Assembly: GCA_002427105.1 (NCBI GenBank) | Contig: DIPM01000019.1 | Span: 1 to 62,371, forward strand | Direction of reading: 5' to 3' | Origin: Marinilabiliaceae bacterium UBA5488 | GTDB taxonomy: Bacteria > Bacteroidota > Bacteroidia > Bacteroidales > Marinilabiliaceae | Length of the DNA: 62,371 bases | Shown: positions 16,676 to 26,441 of the stretch, in pieces | How positions within the stretch are numbered: position 1 is the first letter of the stretch | How the letters are laid out: every line of letters begins with the position of its first letter | The notes under the pieces: model-generated | Told to the model about the DNA's origin: nothing | The model's database searches: none | Seen by the model: the letters and a program-made list of their open reading frames with translations, nothing else | Program-made: the position numbers and the translations under genes

Positions 16676-19672
16676 TTAAACCCTTAAACAGTGCTTGTTG
16701 AAGGCGCAATAAACACAATTTTTCTTATTCTCAGTCTGCATAAATGGAATCTCCGGGTCGAAGAGTTCAGTAAGCACTTCGTTCAATTGCCCGATAAACT
16801 CCTCTTTAACCATGGGGAATCGAAGAGGTGACTTATTCAGGCTTATATTGATTTCGTAGTTTCCCATGAAAAGTTCACGCACGGCTATTACTCCCGGTTG
16901 TATATTATCAGAGCCTGTGTTGTCTGATTTTATTAATCCGTAAAGCAGGGTTTGAAAAATAGCCTTTAAATCGCTGTGTTTATTCTGACTGAACAAATCG
17001 GGCACGGCTTTAAAATCTTTGGCCGATTTGCCAGTTTTATAGTCTATAATTCTTACCAATCCGTTTCTTTCATCCGTGCGGTCAATTGTTCCGCCCAGAT
17101 TTATTGTAAGGTTTTCTGTCAGCCGGTGGGTCATCCTGACTTTTTCTTCCAGGGCAAGAAGTTGGAATGGGGTAGTCTGCTTTTCGCACTCCAAAAAACG
17201 CACTATATATCGGAAGAGAATTTCATATACAAGACTGTTTTTCCCTTGTAAGTCGCTGAACTCGCCACTTTTATTTCGTATAAACGGTATGCTCTCTTCA
17301 AATATTGAATTCATCACCTCCTTAATCTTATCCTTCTTGGCCAGCCAGGACTCTAAGTCGGCTGCCTCTACGGTTTTTCCTATATACGAGGAATATATCT
17401 TCTCTACTATGCTGTGAAACAAATTGCCAAAAACCCTTGGGTCTAAATCCTCGCTAATGGCCTCGGGCTCTTTTATCCCGGCAATATAGCTGTAATAAAA
17501 CCTTAGGGAACACTCGATGTAATGACTAAGTGCGCTGGGCGACAGGCTTGAATTGCCGGGCTCGCGGTACTTTTTAAGCTTCTCCATTACAGCTTCGGTT
17601 TTGGAGGCGAAAATTTCGGGTTCTCTGGGGACGTTTACTTCCTGAAGGGGAGTTTCTATTCTTAAGTTACCGGGATATTCATAAAATAATTGTTGCAGGA
17701 AACGACTCATCTCGCCTTCTTCAGTGGCTGTCTTGGTGGTAGTATAAACCAGTTTAATCCTTTTGGCACGATGAATAAGCCGGTAAAAGTAATAAGCAAA
17801 TATAGCATCCTGATTATCAATAACCGGCAAGTCAAATCCCTTCCTTAAATTGAAGGGAATAAACGAATTGGGCGGGGATGTTTTTGGGAATACTCCTTCG
17901 TTCATCCCAATAATAATAAGGTTTTCAAAATCAAGCACTCTGGTTTCCAGGAGTCCCATTAGCTGAAGCCCTCTTAGTGGTTCTCCGTTAAAAGGAACCG
18001 ACTGGGTTGCTGCCAGTTTGCGGAACAAGGACTGCCAGGTTAGGGTGTTGGGTTGCTGAGGGAGCTTTGAAAGGATATCCGAAAGTCGCTTGATAGTAGT
18101 GTAAAGATAGTACACGAACTCCATCTCTAAGGTCTTTGCGTTGCCTTTGGCGCTATCGTCGGTCGCCTCATCCTCTTCGATGTTATCACTTTGATCTTTT
18201 TCCGCCGCTCCTTTTGTCTGGAGCTGCCTGTATATCATAATCAGAAGCTCGTTAAGATAGCCGGTAAGTTCGCTTGTAGTCTCAATCTTTTTAAAGATAG
18301 CGGCGGTTTGTGGAGAGCCGCTTAAAATGCTTCCTTCAATAAAGGGATTGTTGTATTCAATCAGCTGATGGATAAGCTCCTGAGCCTTGTCGCCCATAAT
18401 GGTTTGCATATATTGGTGACGGAGCAGTGCAAGTACGTCCCTGTGGTAAAACCATGTTTTGCCGTTTTTGGTTTTCCTTGTTGACCTCTGCATTACCAGC
18501 AGGTTTTCGACCAGAGAATAGGCCGGGGTACTTTTCAGGGGATAACCCAAAGTGATATTGATTTTTGAATACTGCACAGGGATAGAGGTAAGCACAGGGA
18601 ATAACTGTTGCTCATCGGCAAGTATTACGGCGGTTTTTAATGCAATCTTATCGGCATTATGCTTTAACAACCCTTCTTCGTCAATATTTTCGGGGCTTAC
18701 TTCTGCATCAGGCATATCACGTGAAATGTCGTCGAGGAAGTTGTAAACCACCTGAGCCTGAACAAGATTGTTGGAAGCCGCAGAAATTGAAATATCCGGG
18801 CTTGTGTTATCAAAAGGCTGCTCCCAGTTATCGGGTGAGGGATAATCATAGATATTAGCCTTAATAAAGAGGCCGCCTTCATGAACAACTTTTAGAGCAT
18901 GATTTGTGGGGTCAAGTTTTTCCCTTAGTATGTCTTGCGGATAATCCCAAAAAAAGTTGGCCTTGTTTTGAATTTTAAGGTAATTAAAAACAATCTTCTC
19001 ACATTTGTTTAGGGCGTTGAAGCCGCTAAAGACAGCCTTTTGGTAAGGAATATCAATAGAGCGCCCGCTCCTTGCTTTCTCAGCTATTCGCCTTATAAGC
19101 ATGCCGTTGTAGGCTTCGTTCTGCTGCTGAAGCTCTTGCCTGAAGTGTTCGTAAAGCTCATACAGCTTCTCCCACACATTAAGGAAACCTGACTGTTGCT
19201 CAGACAGTTTTTGGGGATCGAAGCTGCTCCAAAAACTGCGTATGGCCTCAATCTGGGCTTCTGACAAGTGAGAATAATCGACCTCGAGTCTTTTTATTGC
19301 TGCCAGATTGGCAAAAAGCTCTTTGGGATTGACCATATAATTGTCAATATCATTGAAGTCGCTCAGCAGCATCTCGCCAAGCGGCAAAAAGTCGTCGATG
19401 GATATATTGTTCTGTATAATTTGACAGTAGGAGGCATGCAGTTTAAAGAGTAGCGTAATATTGTCGCAAACCGGCGTGGGATCTATTTCATTGAAAAAGT
19501 CGCTGATGGTGATAATCTTGGGAGACCAGAGTGGCTTATCGACCATCTGTCCCAGTTGTTTGGCAAAAAACCTGCATGCACGGCGGCTCGGAAAAACAAA
19601 ACAAAAATCGTCTAATTCTGTTAAATGATAAGATATATGGTACTGTGCTAATCGTTCAAGAAATGTTTGCAT
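16676..19672 (-). CDS. AddB-like PD-(D/E)XK nuclease with Fe-S cluster
   Basis: 998 residues from ATG 19672; the in-frame ATG at 19693 is rejected because a -7 element at 19695-19702 puts the transcript start inside it. The N-terminal half is a degenerate helicase-like fold (FVFPSRRACRFFAKQL). The C-terminal nuclease domain (about 730-998) has GGTIDRTD and IIDYKTGKS, the PD-(D/E)XK core. Cysteines CVYCAFNKHC at the C-terminus plus Cys in YIECSLRFYY form the usual AddB-type 4Fe-4S ligands. It probably acts in double-strand-break end processing with an AddA helicase-nuclease, which is not encoded nearby. Confidence 0.85.
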   Translation of the reverse strand: MQTFLERLAQYHISYHLTELDDFCFVFPSRRACRFFAKQLGQMVDKPLWSPKIITISDFFNEIDPTPVCDNITLLFKLHASYCQIIQNNISIDDFLPLGEMLLSDFNDIDNYMVNPKELFANLAAIKRLEVDYSHLSEAQIEAIRSFWSSFDPQKLSEQQSGFLNVWEKLYELYEHFRQELQQQNEAYNGMLIRRIAEKARSGRSIDIPYQKAVFSGFNALNKCEKIVFNYLKIQNKANFFWDYPQDILREKLDPTNHALKVVHEGGLFIKANIYDYPSPDNWEQPFDNTSPDISISAASNNLVQAQVVYNFLDDISRDMPDAEVSPENIDEEGLLKHNADKIALKTAVILADEQQLFPVLTSIPVQYSKINITLGYPLKSTPAYSLVENLLVMQRSTRKTKNGKTWFYHRDVLALLRHQYMQTIMGDKAQELIHQLIEYNNPFIEGSILSGSPQTAAIFKKIETTSELTGYLNELLIMIYRQLQTKGAAEKDQSDNIEEDEATDDSAKGNAKTLEMEFVYYLYTTIKRLSDILSKLPQQPNTLTWQSLFRKLAATQSVPFNGEPLRGLQLMGLLETRVLDFENLIIIGMNEGVFPKTSPPNSFIPFNLRKGFDLPVIDNQDAIFAYYFYRLIHRAKRIKLVYTTTKTATEEGEMSRFLQQLFYEYPGNLRIETPLQEVNVPREPEIFASKTEAVMEKLKKYREPGNSSLSPSALSHYIECSLRFYYSYIAGIKEPEAISEDLDPRVFGNLFHSIVEKIYSSYIGKTVEAADLESWLAKKDKIKEVMNSIFEESIPFIRNKSGEFSDLQGKNSLVYEILFRYIVRFLECEKQTTPFQLLALEEKVRMTHRLTENLTINLGGTIDRTDERNGLVRIIDYKTGKSAKDFKAVPDLFSQNKHSDLKAIFQTLLYGLIKSDNTGSDNIQPGVIAVRELFMGNYEINISLNKSPLRFPMVKEEFIGQLNEVLTELFDPEIPFMQTENKKNCVYCAFNKHCLRV

Positions 19673-19694
19673 GTTTTTGCGCTTTGATAACATT

Positions 19695-19727
19695 CAAAGA
19701 TAAAGAAAAACAATGAGCAGTCATCAA
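19695..19727 (-). promoter_or_regulatory. Promoter of the AddB-like gene
   Basis: The minus strand reads TATCTTTG (19702-19695) with TTG 22 bases upstream (19727-19725). The start would be near 19688, giving a leader of about 16 nt to ATG 19672. The -33 part lies inside the heptamer repeat at 19711-19759. Confidence 0.65.
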
Positions 19728-19759
19728 TGAACAGCCATCAGTTATCAGTGAACATTAAT
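19711..19759. repeat. Degenerate heptamer array
   Basis: Seven consecutive 7-base units in phase: CAATGAG, CAGTCAT, CAATGAA, CAGCCAT, CAGTTAT, CAGTGAA, CATTAAT. It lies between the divergent AddB-like and sucA genes. Similar 7-base phasing is seen at 37492-37622, 49918-49952 and 61153-61201. Confidence 0.8.
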
Positions 19760-19785
19760 GGACTTTGTTTGCAACTTTTAATACT

Positions 19786-22602
19786 ATGGATGATTTTTCG
19801 TTTGTCGGGAATAGCGACATTGAGGCTATCGAATCACTGTATCAACAGTACCTTAAGGATCCTTCCTCGGTAGATGCAGGCTTCAAACAATTCTTTAAAG
19901 GATTCGACTTTGCCCGTGCAAACTTCAGTCCTGAGCAGGGCGAGTATATAGGCAAGGAGTTTAATGTTATCAACCTGATTCATGGTTATCGGCAAAGGGG
20001 TCATCTCTATACCAAAACTAATCCTGTAAGAGCTCGTCGTCAGTATTTTCCTACTCTTGATATCGAGAATTTCGGTTTGGAGCAGAGTGATTTGGATACT
20101 GTTTTTCAGGCAGGGAGTCAGATTGGCATCGGCCCTGCCAGTCTGCGTGATATTCTCAAGCATCTTCAGGATACCTATTGCCTCTCGGTAGGTGTTGAAT
20201 ACCTTTATGTTCGTACCCCTGAGATTGTTTCCTGGTTGCGCGAGAGGATGGAAAGTGTGAAGAATCTGCCTGATTTTAGTCTTGAAAAAAAGAAGTATAT
20301 ATTTCGTTCTCTGAAGCGTGCTGTTGGCTTTGAAACATTTGTTCATAACAAATTTGTTGGACAGAAACGTTTTTCTTTAGAAGGCTCTGAAGCGCTGATT
20401 CCCGGTATCAGGGCGCTGATAGACAGGGGTGCCGAGCTTGGAGCACGTGAGTTTGTTTTTGGGATGGCTCATAGAGGGCGTTTAAACGTGTTGACCAATA
20501 TCCTGGGCAAGCCTTATCGTAATGTTTTTAAGGAATTTGTAGCCGACGAGTATGACGATAATGTGTCTTTGGGTGACGTAAAATACCATTTGGGCTATGA
20601 TAACTTTGTGGACAGCGGCGAAAGCAGTGTGCGACTTATGTTGCTTCCCAACCCATCTCACCTTGAGGCCGTTACTCCCGTGGCTGAAGGTCTTGCACGT
20701 GCCCGCGCTGATCATGGCTATGAGAGTGATTTCGACAAGGTGGTGCCTGTTATTATCCATGGCGATGCTGCCATTGCTGCCCAGGGAGTGGTTTATGAAG
20801 TTATCCAGATGGCGAAGCTCCCGGGATATAGGACAGGAGGTACAATCCATGTGGTTGTAAATAATCAGGTTGGTTTTACTACAAATTATCTTGAGGCACG
20901 CTCAAGTACCTATTCCACCGATGTTGGCAAGGTTACCAACAGTCCTGTTTTTCATATTAACGGAGATGATGCCGAAGCAATAGTTTACGTTTTCGAACTT
21001 GCAATGGAGTTCAGGCAGCGCTTCAATAGCGATGTCTTTATTGATATACTTTCATATAGAAAATACGGGCACAACGAAGGTGACGAGCCGCGCTTTACGC
21101 AGCCTACCCTTTATAAAGCCATTGCCTCTCATCCCAATCCGCGTGATATCTACGGGCGTCAGCTTATCAAGCAAAATGTGATGAGTGAAGAAGAACTTCA
21201 GATGTTAATTGATGAGTTTGAATCCTATCTCGAAGAAGAGTTTGAAGCCTCCCATCTTATCAAGAAGATGTCGATAGCTCCATTTTTGGCCGACTTGTGG
21301 AAGGATTTTAAGTATCCCAAAGCCGAAGATTTTGAAAACAAGGTGGCTACCGGAGTTCCGGCTGATGTGATTCATAAGCTTTGTGAAAAACTTAATACTC
21401 TTCCGGCAGATAAAAACTTTTTCCCAAAAGTCTATAAGATACTTGGCGATCGGAAGAAAATGCTTGCTGAAGATAAGGTTGATTGGGCCATGGCTGAGTT
21501 GACTGCTTATGCAAGCATTGTAAATGAAGGACATCCTGTCAGGTTAAGCGGACAAGATAGCGAGCGTGGCACCTTCGCGCATCGCCACGCGAGTTTTACT
21601 GTCGAGGATATGAACGAGCGCTATATGCCCTTGCGGCATCTTGACGATAAGCCGAGCTCTTTCCACGCTTATAACTCTCTTTTGTCTGAGTATGGAGTTA
21701 TGGGTTTTGAGTATGGTCATGCCTTGGGTGTTCCAAACGGAATGAATATTTGGGAAGCTCAGTTTGGCGACTTTTTCAATGTGGCCCAGGTTATTGTCGA
21801 TCAGTATATCAGCTCGGCTGAAGAAAAGTGGGGGCTGATGAACGGACTTGTGTTATATCTGCCTCATGGCTATGAAGGACAAGGGCCTGAACATTCAAGT
21901 GCCAGAATTGAGCGCTTTCTTAACCTTGCTGCCCGCAATAATATGCAGGTAATGAACTTAAGCACTCCCTCTAACCTTTTTCACGCCCTTCGTCGTCAGG
22001 TCAAAAGCAGCTACCGCATTCCTATGATAATTTTTACACCTAAAAGCTTGCTGCGACATCCAAAGTGTATTTCGAGCGTTGGCGATCTTGAGAAGGGCGG
22101 GTTTGCCGAAGTTATTGACGATGATAATATTACCGAAAAGACAGTGTCGCGCCTGGTTCTTTGTACCGGTAAGATTTATTATGATCTGCTGGCACGCAAG
22201 GAAGAGCTGAACGCCACAAATGTCGCGCTGGTACGGATTGAGCAATTGCATCCCTTCCCAAGGAAGCAGCTTGCCGCGATTCTGAAAAAATATGAAAATG
22301 TTAAGTTGAAACTATGGGTTCAGGAAGAACCGGAAAATATGGGAGCCTGGAATTATATAAGAAGTATGTTGCCATTTGAGCATATTGTGCCGATAGCACG
22401 CCTGGCCAGTGCCAGTCCGGCCACCGGATTAGCCGGACTTCACAATGTTGGTCAAAACGAGATTATTGAGAAGGTATTTAAGAAGTGCCATTGCGATTTG
22501 AAACTGCCATATTGCAATTTGAATTGCATGGAGGGCAAATCACGAGAAGAAATATTGAAGGCACATTATTATTTTGACCAAAATCAGAGGTTTTCGATTT
22601 AA
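19786..22602 (+). CDS. sucA: 2-oxoglutarate dehydrogenase E1 component
   Basis: 938 residues from ATG 19786; the in-frame TTG at 19765 is not needed, and family members start MD-F-(S/T)-x-(L/V)-x-N. The N-terminal segment (SNIEAIESLYQQY type) is the short E1o recruitment helix. Thiamine-diphosphate domain motifs include GDAAIAAQGVVYE, VNNQVGFTT and RKYGHNEGDEPRFTQP; the transketolase-like pyrimidine domain has GQDSERGTFAHRH. It decarboxylates 2-oxoglutarate and passes the succinyl group to E2, encoded 51 bases downstream. This indicates an oxidative TCA-cycle arm. Confidence 0.97.
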   Translation: MDDFSFVGNSDIEAIESLYQQYLKDPSSVDAGFKQFFKGFDFARANFSPEQGEYIGKEFNVINLIHGYRQRGHLYTKTNPVRARRQYFPTLDIENFGLEQSDLDTVFQAGSQIGIGPASLRDILKHLQDTYCLSVGVEYLYVRTPEIVSWLRERMESVKNLPDFSLEKKKYIFRSLKRAVGFETFVHNKFVGQKRFSLEGSEALIPGIRALIDRGAELGAREFVFGMAHRGRLNVLTNILGKPYRNVFKEFVADEYDDNVSLGDVKYHLGYDNFVDSGESSVRLMLLPNPSHLEAVTPVAEGLARARADHGYESDFDKVVPVIIHGDAAIAAQGVVYEVIQMAKLPGYRTGGTIHVVVNNQVGFTTNYLEARSSTYSTDVGKVTNSPVFHINGDDAEAIVYVFELAMEFRQRFNSDVFIDILSYRKYGHNEGDEPRFTQPTLYKAIASHPNPRDIYGRQLIKQNVMSEEELQMLIDEFESYLEEEFEASHLIKKMSIAPFLADLWKDFKYPKAEDFENKVATGVPADVIHKLCEKLNTLPADKNFFPKVYKILGDRKKMLAEDKVDWAMAELTAYASIVNEGHPVRLSGQDSERGTFAHRHASFTVEDMNERYMPLRHLDDKPSSFHAYNSLLSEYGVMGFEYGHALGVPNGMNIWEAQFGDFFNVAQVIVDQYISSAEEKWGLMNGLVLYLPHGYEGQGPEHSSARIERFLNLAARNNMQVMNLSTPSNLFHALRRQVKSSYRIPMIIFTPKSLLRHPKCISSVGDLEKGGFAEVIDDDNITEKTVSRLVLCTGKIYYDLLARKEELNATNVALVRIEQLHPFPRKQLAAILKKYENVKLKLWVQEEPENMGAWNYIRSMLPFEHIVPIARLASASPATGLAGLHNVGQNEIIEKVFKKCHCDLKLPYCNLNCMEGKSREEILKAHYYFDQNQRFSI

Positions 22603-22653
22603 GATTCGAGCTAATGCCTGAATATATTAAGAAAGAATAAATAGCTATTATAT

Positions 22654-23928
22654 ATGATAGTAGATGTAAAAGTGCCCACCCCGGGCGAATCGATTTCAGA
22701 AGTGGAACTGGCAAGCTGGTTGGTATCCGATGGCGATTTAGTGCGCAAAAACCAGGAATTGGCAGAGGTGGAATCTGACAAAGCTACGCTCTCGCTTATT
22801 GCCCCTGAGAGCGGCAAGATTTCTTTATTAATAGAGGACGGTGCTTTGGTTAAGGTTAACTCAGTGGCCTGCACTATTGACACTTCGGTTGAGGTGCCGG
22901 CTGAGGCTGTTAAAGAGCCGGTGCAGCCCGAAGCGGCCGTTGATACTATAACCCCTTCCTCAGGCGCAGCGGAATCTACGTCATCTGAAAAGCTCTCTGA
23001 GGATACAAGCCTTCATAGTGGCTCAGCAGCTTCCATAAAGAGTACTCCTCTTGCACGTAGCATGATGGCTGCCGAGCAGATGTCGGCAGATGAGGTGCTT
23101 AAGGGACTCAAGAAGCTGTCCTCCAAAGAGGTGGAAGCCATACTGGAGATAAGAGCCGGGAAGGTGGTCGTTTCATCAGCTTCGCCTGAAACAGTCACAA
23201 GGAATGAAGAGCGTAAAGCGATGACCCAGCTTCGGAAGCAGCTTAGCAAACGACTGGTAAAGGTTAAAAACGAGACTGCCATGCTTACCACTTTCAACGA
23301 AGTGGATATGTCGGCTCTTATGGAGCTTCGCAGGGCGCATCAGGATGCCTTTGTAAAGAAGTATGGGTATAAGGTGGGACTGATTAGCTTCTTTCTTAAA
23401 GCTGCTTCTCTTGCTCTGCAAAAATTTCCGATGATAAACAGTATGATTGACGGCGATGATATTGTTACACCTAATTATGTTGATATATCTGTAGCTATGC
23501 AATCGCCTAAAGGACTGCTGGTGCCCGTTATCCGTGATGTCAATATTAAGTCTCTTGCAGAAATTGAAAAAGATATGAATAGTATGGCGACTAAGGCTCG
23601 CAGCGGAAAAGTATCTTTGGAGGAAATGACAGGCGGAACTTTCACTATTACCAATGGCGGCACCTATGGCTCGATGATGTCAACGCCACTAATTAATCCG
23701 CCTCAGTCGGCTATTCTTGGAATGCACAATATTGTTGACAGACCTGTTGCCATCAAAGGACAAGTTGAAATTCGGCCCATGATGTATGTGGCCTTAAGTT
23801 ATGACCATCGCATAATCGATGGCAAAGACTCTGTGAGCTTCCTGGTAGATGTAAAGAAAGCCATTGAAAACCCTGCCATCATCGCTTTTGGTGGCAAAAG
23901 TCCTGAAGAGACACTGTTGGGGCTCTAA
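22654..23928 (+). CDS. sucB: Dihydrolipoamide succinyltransferase (E2 of 2-oxoglutarate dehydrogenase)
   Basis: 424 residues. The lipoyl domain (1-75) has the lipoyl-lysine motif VESDKATLSL. An Ala/Pro/Ser linker follows, then a divergent peripheral-subunit-binding segment (TPLARSMMAAEQM, about 129-165), then the catalytic CAT domain from about 190 with GGTFTITNGG and the active-site SYDHRIIDG. It transfers the succinyl group from E1 to CoA. It forms an operon with sucA. No E3 (lipoamide dehydrogenase) gene is nearby, so E3 must be encoded elsewhere. Confidence 0.96.
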   Translation: MIVDVKVPTPGESISEVELASWLVSDGDLVRKNQELAEVESDKATLSLIAPESGKISLLIEDGALVKVNSVACTIDTSVEVPAEAVKEPVQPEAAVDTITPSSGAAESTSSEKLSEDTSLHSGSAASIKSTPLARSMMAAEQMSADEVLKGLKKLSSKEVEAILEIRAGKVVVSSASPETVTRNEERKAMTQLRKQLSKRLVKVKNETAMLTTFNEVDMSALMELRRAHQDAFVKKYGYKVGLISFFLKAASLALQKFPMINSMIDGDDIVTPNYVDISVAMQSPKGLLVPVIRDVNIKSLAEIEKDMNSMATKARSGKVSLEEMTGGTFTITNGGTYGSMMSTPLINPPQSAILGMHNIVDRPVAIKGQVEIRPMMYVALSYDHRIIDGKDSVSFLVDVKKAIENPAIIAFGGKSPEETLLGL

Positions 23929-23950
23929 GGCCAGACTGCAGTTATGGAGT

Positions 23951-24409
23951 TTACCTGATACGGTCGAGGCTCTTAACCAGCAATTCGTCTCTCAGGATGC
24001 CACGCATAGCGAGCAGCATTAATACGATAGAAACCAGGGGCAGAACTAGTGGCCAATTGAAAGAAAGTTCGGCACCCAGCTGCTTGGCAAAGAATTTTCC
24101 GTAGTAGAATATCAGAATGGACAAGCCCGCATGAAAGCCAAGGTTGAGACCACAGATGCGCAGCTGCAGGCGACGGTTCTTATAAAGGAAAATTGTAAGC
24201 ACCAAAAGAACCGTTGCCACCCAAAGCAAAATGGTTAAGGGCAATGAGGATGCCACCTGCTCGCTCATATCTGCCAAATCAATCAGACCCTTATATTTAA
24301 GAATCAAACTGTGGCTTGCTGTAATCAAATCGGCCATGTTTAAATAGAACAGGCTTCCGGTAACAATTAGGGCAAGCGAAAGGAATAAGGACTGTATTCT
24401 TTGTATCAT
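23951..24409 (-). CDS. DUF4293 family membrane protein
   Basis: 152 residues from ATG 24409; a TTG at 24427 would add KKKK-containing residues but lies in the -7 element. It has the family opening MIQRIQSLFLSLALI, four membrane segments (about 8-28, 56-78, 85-110, 118-140) and the family ending RGILRDELLVKSLDRIR. Function is unknown. It is convergent with sucB, with only 22 bases between the stops. Confidence 0.85.
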   Translation of the reverse strand: MIQRIQSLFLSLALIVTGSLFYLNMADLITASHSLILKYKGLIDLADMSEQVASSLPLTILLWVATVLLVLTIFLYKNRRLQLRICGLNLGFHAGLSILIFYYGKFFAKQLGAELSFNWPLVLPLVSIVLMLLAMRGILRDELLVKSLDRIR

Positions 24410-24424
24410 CTTCTTTTTTTTATG

Positions 24425-24457
24425 CAAAAATAGTAAGAAACGTCAAAAAAACACCAA
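24425..24457 (-). promoter_or_regulatory. Promoter of the DUF4293 gene
   Basis: The minus strand reads TATTTTTG (24432-24425) with TTG at 24457-24455, 22 bases apart. The transcript would begin near 24418, about 9 nt before ATG 24409, which supports that start over TTG 24427. Confidence 0.6.
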
Positions 24458-24628
24458 TTAGCAGAATAAGGTTCTAAGTTTTAGTATTTAAGTTATAGAC
24501 TTCTCAGTCTCAAGCCGGAACTTATCAGCTCAAGGGCGTAATATTTGGTTATTAACAAGGTTGTTAATAACAATTCTATTGTTTTTTCAAAAATTATGTA
24601 TTAATTTGAATGTTATAATTTTTTGATT

Positions 24629-25504
24629 ATGAACCCTATTGCAGAATCTGAATTAATCATAAACCCTGATGGTTCAATTTTCCATCTTCATATTAAGCCG
24701 GAAGAACTTGCCGAAAGGATTATTCTTGTTGGCGATCCCGGTCGTGTAGCTACCATAGCATCTTATTTTGACTCTGTCCTGTATTCGGGCTCCAACCGTG
24801 AGTTTGTGTGGATTACAGGTAAGTTTAACGCTAAGCTGTTTACAGTTTTATCAACCGGTATAGGTACCGATAATATAGACATAGTATTAACTGAACTTGA
24901 TGCTTTGGTTAATATTGATTTTAAAACACGCAGCCCCAAAACTGAACGCAGGTCCTTGCAGATTGTTCGTATTGGCACTTCCGGTTCTTTGCAAGCTGAT
25001 ATTCCCGTGGATAGCTGGTTGTTGAGCCAGAAGGCGATAGGTTTTGACGGCTTGCTTAATTTTTATGAAGGCCGTGATGCTGTTTGCGACCTGGCATTTG
25101 AGAAGGCCTTTGTTGAAGCCAGCGGATGGAAGCCTACGCTAACTTCGCCTTACGTGATAAATGCTGATAAAGGATTGTTTGAAGCACTTGAGGGGCCTGA
25201 AGTGTATAGCGGCGTAACTATTTCTGCTCCCGGTTTTTATGGTCCGCAAGGGCGAGTGGTGCGGCTGGGTCTGGCCATGCCTGATATAAACGACAGAATT
25301 TCAGCGTTTAGATATAAGGATTTTCGCATAGCTAACTATGAAATGGAGTGCTCTGCTATTTACGGACTTTCAGCCTTGTTAGGTCATAGAGCAGCGACTG
25401 TTTGCGTTATTATTGCCAACAGGTTAGCAGGAACTTACAGCAAGGATTACAAAAAGCAGGTAAAACTGCTTATTGAATATGTTTTAGCAAGATTGAGCCG
25501 TTGA
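24629..25504 (+). CDS. Nucleoside phosphorylase (uridine phosphorylase-like)
   Basis: 291 residues from ATG 24629 (a TTG two codons upstream is ignored). Phosphorylase superfamily motifs are present: ERIILVGDPGRVATIA near the N-terminus for phosphate binding, VLSTGIGTDNIDIVLTEL, IVRIGTSGSLQ, and NYEMECSAIYGLSALLG for ribose and base binding. It catalyses phosphorolysis of a nucleoside to base and (deoxy)ribose-1-phosphate. The overall pattern is nearest to uridine phosphorylase, but purine specificity cannot be excluded from sequence. The SirB1-like gene follows 55 bases later. Confidence 0.88.
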   Translation: MNPIAESELIINPDGSIFHLHIKPEELAERIILVGDPGRVATIASYFDSVLYSGSNREFVWITGKFNAKLFTVLSTGIGTDNIDIVLTELDALVNIDFKTRSPKTERRSLQIVRIGTSGSLQADIPVDSWLLSQKAIGFDGLLNFYEGRDAVCDLAFEKAFVEASGWKPTLTSPYVINADKGLFEALEGPEVYSGVTISAPGFYGPQGRVVRLGLAMPDINDRISAFRYKDFRIANYEMECSAIYGLSALLGHRAATVCVIIANRLAGTYSKDYKKQVKLLIEYVLARLSR

Positions 25505-25559
25505 TAAGGCTGGTTACTATTTTGTTAAGCAGTATATTGTTAACCTAGATCCGAGTGTC

Positions 25560-26441
25560 ATGGATAGGAACAAAGTTCAGGCATTAATTAGTTTGTTGGA
25601 CGATCCCAGCGACGAGATATTTGCAACTGTAGAAGGAGAATTATTAAAGGAGGAAGTTGATATAGTTCCCGATCTTGAAAAGGCGTGGGAGACGACCGCT
25701 GACGCTATTTACCAGCGGCGCCTTGAAAATTTGATACATACGCTTCAATTCAAAGATGTTAAGGCTCGTCTGCGCTCATGGCTCACTGTTTCGGAAGATG
25801 AGTTGCTTTATGGTGCTTATCTTGTTGCAAAGTATCAGTATCCTGATCTCAAATATGAGGATGTAAACAATAAGATAAATTTAATTCGTAAGGATGTATG
25901 GCTTGAGTTAAATGACCATCTCACAGCCCTCGAAAAGGTGCGCATAATTAATCATATTTTTTTTGATGTGCATGGTTTTACAAGGAATAACACAAACTTC
26001 ATGGCCGCTCAGAACAGCTTGATTTGTGATGTCCTTGACACCCGCAAGGGTAATCCGGTTTCCTTGTCTGTAATCTACTCGGTGATTGCTCAGCGCTCCG
26101 GAGTCCCGATATATGGGGTTAATTTGCCAAAGAACTTCGTTATGGCCTATCTTGATGAAGGTGGAGATTTGGCATCGGTTAACAAAGGCGAAGAGATTTC
26201 TGTGCTATTTTATATCAATGCAATCAACAAGGGAGCAGTTTTGGGTCGTAAGGAAATCGAGTTTTTTGTTCGTCAGCAGAAATTGGAACCCAGTGTATCT
26301 TACTATCTTCCATGCAGTAACAAAGATATCGTTCAGCGTATGCTGAATAATCTTGTTTATGCTTTTGAAAACAGTAACCAGCATGAAAAAGTGGAGGAAG
26401 TCAAAGAGCTATTATCGCTTTTTAGCGATATTCCTTCCTGA
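25560..26441 (+). CDS. SirB1/transglutaminase-like family protein
   Basis: 293 residues, cytosolic. The N-terminal 100 residues are helical. The central part holds the SirB1-type transglutaminase-like core: NHIFFDVHGFTRNNTNF, then DTRKGNPVSLSVIYSVIAQRSG and GVNLPKNFVMAYLD; the usual catalytic Cys is not present in the expected place (GNPVSLS), as in most SirB1 proteins. A helical C-terminal part follows. Biochemical function is unknown. It is probably cotranscribed with the nucleoside phosphorylase, and its stop directly abuts that of the next, convergent gene. Confidence 0.8.
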   Translation: MDRNKVQALISLLDDPSDEIFATVEGELLKEEVDIVPDLEKAWETTADAIYQRRLENLIHTLQFKDVKARLRSWLTVSEDELLYGAYLVAKYQYPDLKYEDVNNKINLIRKDVWLELNDHLTALEKVRIINHIFFDVHGFTRNNTNFMAAQNSLICDVLDTRKGNPVSLSVIYSVIAQRSGVPIYGVNLPKNFVMAYLDEGGDLASVNKGEEISVLFYINAINKGAVLGRKEIEFFVRQQKLEPSVSYYLPCSNKDIVQRMLNNLVYAFENSNQHEKVEEVKELLSLFSDIPS

